Source: Adiantum capillus-veneris
Taxonomy: Eukaryota; Streptophyta; Polypodiopsida; Polypodiales; Pteridaceae
Length of the DNA stretch: 64,000 nucleotides
Assembly: GCA_014529385.2 (NCBI GenBank)
Contig: CM043955.1
Coordinates: forward strand, 137,342,108-137,406,107
Direction of reading: 5' to 3'
The translations under genes were made by a program, and so were the position numbers. Below the pieces are notes generated by a model. The model was not told the DNA's origin. It saw only the letters and a list, made by a program, of their open reading frames with translations, and ran no database searches. Numbering within the stretch: the first letter of the stretch is position 1; each line of letters starts with the position of its first letter. Positions 58,688 to 64,000 of the stretch are shown piece by piece.

Positions 58688-60405
58688 GTGATCAATGACA
58701 TACTTGCGCCATAACTTATGCATTCTAGCATGCTAGTAATCTACCTAGCATAAAGAGCATGCTAGTTATCACAATATGCTATGCTATGTATGCCACCTAG
58801 CATGTGTCCTAGTTAGCATAGTCTCACTCCTAGTATGCTGGTATGCTATTTAGCATGATAACTTTGCTGTCTAGCACAATATGTAAGCTAATATAACACC
58901 CTTTATGCTAGTTAGCATACCTATTATGCTAACTAGCATGCTCTGTATGTTCTTTGACACAATGAGTATGCTAGCTACCTTTCGTAGTATGCTAACTAGA
59001 ATAATGGGTAAGCTGGTTTATGGTATATGCTAGTTAGCATTCCTGTATGGTGGGTATGGTGTTCAGCATAAATCTTTTGCTAGTTAGCATGCCTAGTGAT
59101 CTTGATGACGACGTTGGTTAGCACAATATGTATTCTACTTTAACACCTTTTATGCTAGTGTGCTGGCTATGCTATTCAACATAACAAGTGTGCTGGTTAA
59201 CACAATATGTATGCTAGTTAGCATACCTTCTATTCTTCTTAGCACACTTTGTGTGGTTAACCATGACTCGTATGTTAAACTACACACTGATTTTGCTTGT
59301 TAGCACAACTAGTATGCTAGTTAGCATACTCAGCTGTGCTAACTAGCAATATAGCATGTTAGTAAGAATACTCAGCTGGCTAACTAGCATGCTGAGTATG
59401 CTAGTTAGCACATCTAAGAATGCTAAGTAGCATAACGGGTAAGCTGGTTTATGCTAGTATGATAGTTAGCATATTCAGCTATGCTAACTAGCATACTTAG
59501 CATGCTAGTTAGCATACTCAGCATGCTAACTAGCATGCTCATGAGTATGCTAGTTAGCACAGCTGAGAATGCTAAGTAGCATAACGGGTAAGCTGATTTA
59601 TGCTAGTTAGCATTCGTAGTGTGATGGCTATGCTTCTCAACATAATAAGTGTGTTGGTTAACACAATATGTATGCTAGTTAGCATACCTTCTATTATTCT
59701 TAGCACACATTCATGTGGTTAACAATGACTCATATGCTAAATTACACACTGATTATGCTTGTTAGCACAGCTAGTATGCTAGTTAGCATATTCAGCGCTG
59801 CTAACTAGCATGCTGATGAGTATACTCAGCATGCTAACTAGCATGCTAATGAGTATACCTCGTATGCTAAACTACACACTGATTGTGCTTGTTAGCACAG
59901 CTAGTATGCTAGTTAGCATACTCAGCATGCTAACTAGCATGCTAATGAGTATGCTAGTTAGCACAGCTAGTATGCTAACTCAGCATACTAGTTAGCATAC
60001 TCAGCATGCTAACTAGCATGCTGATGAGTATACTCAGCATGTAACTAGCATGCTAATGAGTATGCCTCGTATGCTACACTACACACTAATTGTGCTTGTT
60101 AGCACAGCTAGTATTCTAGTTAGCATACTCAACTATGCTAGTTAGCATACTCAGCTATGCTAGTTAGCATACTCAACATGCTAGTTAGCATACTCAACAT
60201 GCTAACTAGCATGCTTAGTATACAATTTTATACCCAGTTACATGCATGTAAGGACCATACCCAGTTACATGCATGTTAGGACCATACAATGTGTTGCTTA
60301 ACACACCAATTTGTTTCTATGGTGGATGTATTAAGTAGCAATGTGTATAGTCCTGTTTGGATTATTTCTCCTAGTAAACATACTGATCAAATATGGATAT
60401 TGCAG
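58688..60405 (+). other. Phase-0 intron of the transposase-like gene
   Basis: Donor GTGATC after ...GATGAGTCTCAG and acceptor ATATTGCAG before GTTGAGCTC. Joining exons keeps the frame open across the junction (DESQ then VELFQRF), and both sides continue protein-like sequence. GT-AG rule obeyed; donor +3 to +6 is atypical (GATC). Confidence 0.75.
58725..60235. repeat. Intronic array of TGCTAGTTAGCA palindromes
   Basis: Dozens of copies of the hyphenated palindrome ATGCTA-GT-TAGCAT, in both orientations (ATGCTAGTTAGCAT and ATGCTAACTAGCAT), separated by short variable spacers such as ACTCAGC or ATGAGT. Tandem inverted neighbours can form longer stems. A higher-order repeat is visible: the segment CAATATGTATGCTAGTTAGC ... 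TACACACTGAT starts at about 59203 and again at about 59664 (period ~461), and part recurs at ~59854 and ~60064. It fills almost the whole intron. Confidence 0.9.
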
Positions 60406-62325
60406 GTTGAGCTCTTTCAAAGATTCAAACAAAAACATCCAGATTGCAAGATTGGCATGAGGATGTTTGAGATGTTAAAGCCATTCCTTTGCAGGAAGCT
60501 GAAGGATATGTACACATGCTGTTGCGAATACCATGTGCAGATGACCTTTTTGAAAGACGCACTGAACCACATGCGCTCTCGTGCTTTTGGGCTACATGAT
60601 ACATGTTGCAACTGTGTATGCAATATATGTGCTATAGGCAAGAACATTAGCAGCGGTTGCCTGGCTTTACATCACACGTTCAAAGGTGTCACACAGATGT
60701 GGGAGTCCGTTCTCTGTCAAAAGCCAGCAGATGCAGTTTTCCATAGAAGGGAATGCCTGATGGGAGACTGTAAGATATGTGGAGTAAAGAAGTATGTTGC
60801 CTAGAAACAACAAAACTAGGTAAGAGTATTAATGTGAAAGTATTCGCGTATGTCGAAGCAAAAGACAGGCATGCAAACAGTAAGAAAAGAAAAGATCTTT
60901 TGCATAAAGAAATGCAGTGCTGGGAGTTTCTTCGACTGTTGCAGACCAAGTTGAAGCTCTTCATCACTCATAACTATGTGGCACGATGACAAGGACAACA
61001 ATTTAAGGATTGTGTACTTCGCTTTTCGGATGTTGTCATTGTCTCAGTTGTTGACTTTGCTAAAAATTATGCCTTCAAGGAGCAAAATGAGATTCAGTCA
61101 ATGCATTGGAACTCTAGTCAAGTAACTAATTTTGTACACATAACGTACTACCGCAAGGCAGGGGAGGTAGTCAAAACAATCCTCTTCTTCATATCAAATG
61201 ATAGGGTGCATGACACACTGTTTGTGCAACATTGCTTCATGCTACATTGTGGCTGGTTACAACAAGAGGGTGTCACTTGTAAACAACATTGGGTGTGGTA
61301 TGGTGCAGCCTCGCAATTCAAGGGAGCTAGGCCTTTCTATTTTGTTGCAAGATATCGTGGACTCACAGGGATTGGGATGAGTTGGTTCTTCTTTGGATCA
61401 GGGCATGGCAAGGGCGAGCATGATGGTGCAGGAGCAGTTGTGAAAAGAACCTTGACCTATGAACAACTAAAACCTAATGGAGCTATATTGCAGTGTGCAG
61501 CAGATGTGGTTTCTTATTGCCATGCCAACCTATCACAGGGAGCACCTGCATTATATCCTTCAAAAGAAAGGGAATGTGCTCGTGTTCTGGGAGGTTAAAG
61601 AGGGAGATGTTAACAGGGAAGTTAAGTGGAATTGTGCCACTGTGGCAAAAACTCGCTCTTTGAATGCTATTCGTGGTCATAACCCACAGGATCCAACTGC
61701 CCTTGCAACAAGAAATTTGGCATGCTTCTGTGATGTATGCATGAACGGAAGGTGGAATCACTACATCAATAAAGCTCACGTGGAGGCTTGGGATTATCAG
61801 CTTCTGTAGCCATTACTTGAGCAAACAGATGAAGTTTTGACAGAGGAAGTCGTTGGCTATGATGAATTCACATACAAAGGTCATCATGATGTGTTGAGTA
61901 GCACTCTATGTTCTGGAGACACATTTGCTGTAAATCCAGATGCTTTAACCAATGCTGACAATGTGGATTTCTATATGGTCAAGTGTGTTGCAAAAAAGGA
62001 GAAGGTGGAGAAGGGGTACATTGATGAATGGAGCAATGTAATTTACAGAGGCTCATATGTTGTGCAAGGACTGTATTACAAGAAATTGGATGCATACACC
62101 TTCAATCTAGACCACAAGCAGCCTATCGTCCACCTACTTTCACATCTGGTGCGATGTATCAAAATACCCATGGAGCACGTCCCAAGGAGAAGGCAGGTGT
62201 ACACAATCACTCCAGAAAGCTATGAAGCAATCTGTAATAGCATGCCCTTCAGCTTTTAAGTTGTATCCACTGGATTTTCTATATACCACTTTGTTGTAAG
62301 GGTAGGCAGTTTTATTATAAAGTTG

Positions 62326-62400
62326 GTCAGCATGCTAACTATCATATCAAACTGTTTACATTAATTGCCAGCATGCTAACTATCAAATTGTTTACATCTT
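62326..62400. repeat. Short tandem repeat with AGCATGCTAACTATCA
   Basis: Two copies of CAGCATGCTAACTATCA followed by TCAAA(C/T)TGTTTACAT lie between the two convergent genes. The core AGCATGCTAACTA is the same word that builds the intron array, so the motif also occurs outside the intron. Confidence 0.75.
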
Positions 62401-62657
62401 GTGTCAGTATGTTCAATTTTACAATGACAGTCACTGTCCCAAAAACCCTTAAGGCCTCCTCGGAGGACGCTTCTAGTGACCGGGCTGTCCTTCTCGCTGT
62501 TTGTCTTCTTCATGCTGCCTCTTTTATTTTCTCTCTGCTTCCTCCTTTCTCTTTGCTTCCTCCTTTCTCTCTGCTTCCTCCTCTGCTTCTAGGTTGGCAC
62601 TATGCTGCTCACTTTATCTTCTTTCCCTCTCCAGCTTTTCTTTCTCTCTTTGTGCTT

Positions 62658-63607
62658 CTAGGTCAACTCCCGCTGTTTGCGATGAATTTCTTCCAGCCTT
62701 TTAGCCTCTATATCCCTCTTTTGAATGTCAAGAAAACGTTTGACGACTGCATCAGAAAACTCATATGAGACTGTCTCAAACACATTATCAGCAACATATG
62801 CTTTCCGATCATCCGTTTGCAGCCAAAGAAAAAGCCAAGACTTCAAAGTTTCTATAAGGAGCTTTTCCCTCTGCTTAGCACTCTGGTGCTCTATACTGGG
62901 AGTAACAAGCCAAGTTTGTGGTGGGTTCTGAAACACTTTGTAGAATCTATTATCGATTATAAGTGTGTTTTGGGCGTTGTACCCCAGAGTGTGTTTCCAG
63001 AACAAGGATAAGTCTTTCATAAACACAGGTTTTCTCTGGATCTGCCAGGATTGCTTTGTACAGTGCGCTTGAGCAAAAAACCCAGTAATCTTTGGCACTT
63101 GCTCTTTAAAAACAGTACGGCAAATACTCATGACTTTACTATGGAGGCTTGTGCTCCATATAAACACATTAAAGAACTGCAGGCACCAGTCCAAAAAAAA
63201 ATGGTTGTCCTTGCGACAGAACACCTTCTTATCAAGTACATCGTATTTCAGCATTTCATCTGCATATGCCGGGGGCTTTTCACCAAAGCGAGGCTCTACC
63301 ACTGCCACCAAAAGACCGTTCAGGTCCAGCACCAGAGCCCTTTTTTCATCACATAAACGCTTAGGCACCCATATTAGGTCTGGTAGAGGATACCATTCAG
63401 CAAAAATAACCGGCCCACTTGGGTGCACATAATTTAGGCTCTCAATAATACTACGGACAAGTTGTGAATATCATTCAAGGCATTTTTCAATCTCCATTTT
63501 CTGTCTCCTTAACTGTCTGGCTTTGTGGACTCGCCATCTCCGTAATTTCTGCCATTGCGTGGCCGCAGTTGCATCAGGCATGACGATTAATGCCTGTTTC
63601 TCTTCCT
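62658..63607 (-). pseudogene. FCP1/NIF-type HAD-domain protein, with in-frame TGA
   Basis: Minus-strand exon starting after a clear acceptor (TTTCCTTGCAG, plus 63608-63617). A basic helix (RWRVHKARQLRRQKMEIEKC) precedes a TGA at 63471-63473, then LNYVHPSGPVIFAEWYPLPD and the HAD core: LVLDLNGLLVAVV (motif I, with Asn where active FCP1-type enzymes have the second Asp), FFNVFIWSTS (motif II) and NTLIIDNRFYKVFQNPPQTW (motif III, with DN). These are the TFIIF-interacting/CTD-phosphatase-like fold. The D-x-N form is known in plant relatives and casts doubt on phosphatase activity. The frame ends at a TAG (62658-62660) followed by a Lys/Glu-rich coiled-coil-like tail out of frame. Convergent to the transposase-like gene. 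Confidence 0.65.
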
Positions 63608-63617
63608 CTGCAAGGAA
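63608..63617 (-). other. Splice acceptor of the HAD-domain gene
   Basis: On the minus strand a pyrimidine-rich tract ending TTTCCTTGCAG precedes AGGAAGAGAAACAGGC, where protein-like sequence (EEEKQALIVMPDATA) begins. Sequence to the right (63618-63824) is AT-rich and intron-like. Confidence 0.6.
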
Positions 63618-63824
63618 ACCGTGATACAAAATGAACAAGTTTAAAAAAGAAAAACCGCAAAAACTATAATGAACTATTACAATGAACTGCTGCTCATATT
63701 TATATTGCACAAAAATACATTTTCATTGGAAAACAAAATGCATGTCAGTTACAATACGCATTTGGGTTTCAAAATAGTCTAGCATATACAGTGAAGGGCA
63801 CAACCGGGTAGGGAGCAATAAGTC

Positions 63825-64000
63825 TTAACACAATTTTTTGCAAGCTCTTGAGCGGGTGGCTTTCTTTTCACCTTTGGAGCTTTCAGCCTTGTCCGAACCA
63901 AAGGCTGTGCTTGCAATGTCTTCGGGTACCTCTTCAAGGACAACTTTTCTTTTCAGCTGAGCTTTACGCAAAAAAACCCTCGAGAGGGCTGTTGTCACCA
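63825..64000 (-). CDS. C-terminus of a minus-strand gene running off the window
   Basis: An open frame from the right edge to a TAA (plus 63825-63827) encodes at least 57 residues, with parts LRKAQLKRKVVLEEVPEDIA and SDKAESSKGEKKATRSRACK. It is very basic and Ser/Glu-rich, like a nuclear-protein tail, and the codon use is balanced and GC-richer than the surroundings, which favours a real exon. It may be an upstream exon of the HAD-domain locus only if a stop is bypassed; as read, it is the 3' end of a separate gene or of an alternative transcript. Function unknown. Confidence 0.45.
   Translation of the reverse strand, partial: VTTALSRVFLRKAQLKRKVVLEEVPEDIASTAFGSDKAESSKGEKKATRSRACKKLC

Larger units (their letters stand above)
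58090..62259 (+). pseudogene. Cysteine-rich transposase-like gene with a 1.7-kb intron, broken
   Basis: Exon 1 (58090-58687) encodes a charged helical N-terminus (EEKRKISFEIVKAFKSRTEG) and, after a frame change near 58485, a region with FHKQHRHSPITDEIKELVYT and RVSPNKKDVCRKRVGRK. The intron 58688-60405 (CAG|GTGATC...TATTGCAG|GTT) is phase 0. Exon 2 has a Cys/His cluster (YTCCCEYHV-like, CNCVCNICAIG, CLMGDCKICG; 60500-60790), then VVIVSVVDFAKNYAF (61030), ASQFKGARPFYFVARY (~61308) and GSGHGKGEHDGAGAVVKR (~61396-61450). The last motif and plan match a large uncharacterised RNase-H-fold transposase-like family. Damage: frame change ~60790, TGA 60987, frame change ~61570, TAG 61807. The second acidic site reads WYGAAS, where I expect an Asp before Gly. 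Confidence 0.6.

Noticed and set aside
58725-60235. CRISPR-like look of repeated palindromes with spacers
   Set aside because: Repeats are 12-14 bases, in both orientations, with variable 5-60 base spacers that are themselves repeated; the setting is a spliced eukaryotic gene.
60777-60835. Additional short intron (ACTAG|GTAAGAG) in the transposase-like gene
   Set aside because: A good donor is present, but the coding sequence resumes within about 25 bases, too short for a plant intron; a frameshift is the simpler reading.

Overview
This window is nuclear DNA of a land plant and consists almost wholly of nested, decayed transposable elements. The evidence is plant-type Ty1/copia and Ty3/gypsy elements (one with a primer site resembling the plant tRNA-Asp type), a Helitron, very long CT/GA and CA microsatellites, and plant-like splice sites. 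A seed-free vascular plant such as a fern is my best guess, but no lineage-specific marker gene fixes it. No RNA gene, organelle insert or complete housekeeping gene was found.

Layout. 1-390: LTR-like fragment read on the minus strand. 475-2543: 3' half of a Copia element (Copia-1). 2544-6080: minus-strand Gypsy element (E) with gag, a long leader holding 22-bp palindromes, a primer-binding site and an LTR. 6.1-14.3 kb: a coiled-coil fragment, a broken Helitron Rep-helicase (6909-11403) and probably captured, tandemly duplicated unknown coding fragments. 14.3-25.2 kb: low-information DNA with microsatellites, a minisatellite, a histone-H3-tail-like mini-frame (19527) and a decayed minus-strand gene. 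25.2-37.9 kb: Gypsy element A, with a leader built of ~285-bp units each centred on a palindrome, gag, protease, RT/RNase H, a duplicated integrase zinc module, integrase and an unexpected second protease-like domain after the integrase. 37858-45773: Gypsy element B with paired LTRs, inserted in a further palindrome unit; it keeps gag-protease but lacks recognisable RT and integrase. 45.8-49.6 kb: element D, a coiled-coil coding region ending in a polypurine tract and LTR. 50.1-56.4 kb: decayed Gypsy element C split by Copia-2 (51604-55889), whose insertion is proved by a matching 5-bp target duplication (GGAGT). Copia-2 carries a foreign 1.7-kb block with a histone-H3-tail-like frame.

57.6-64.0 kb is the most gene-like part. 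A long CT microsatellite precedes a broken plus-strand gene for a cysteine-rich, transposase-like protein (58090-62259), interrupted by a 1718-bp phase-0 intron made almost wholly of short palindromes of the TGCTAGTTAGCA type. Convergent to it on the minus strand lies an FCP1/NIF-type HAD-domain gene (62658-63607) with an in-frame stop, then the C-terminus of another minus-strand gene running off the window.

The most unusual features are three unrelated arrays of short palindromes (two in Gypsy leaders, one in an intron), the post-integrase protease-like domain plus duplicated integrase zinc module of element A, and two independent H3-tail-like frames. No element looks intact; most nonsense changes fit CAG to TAG or TGG to TGA, as expected from deamination of methylated cytosine in silenced elements.
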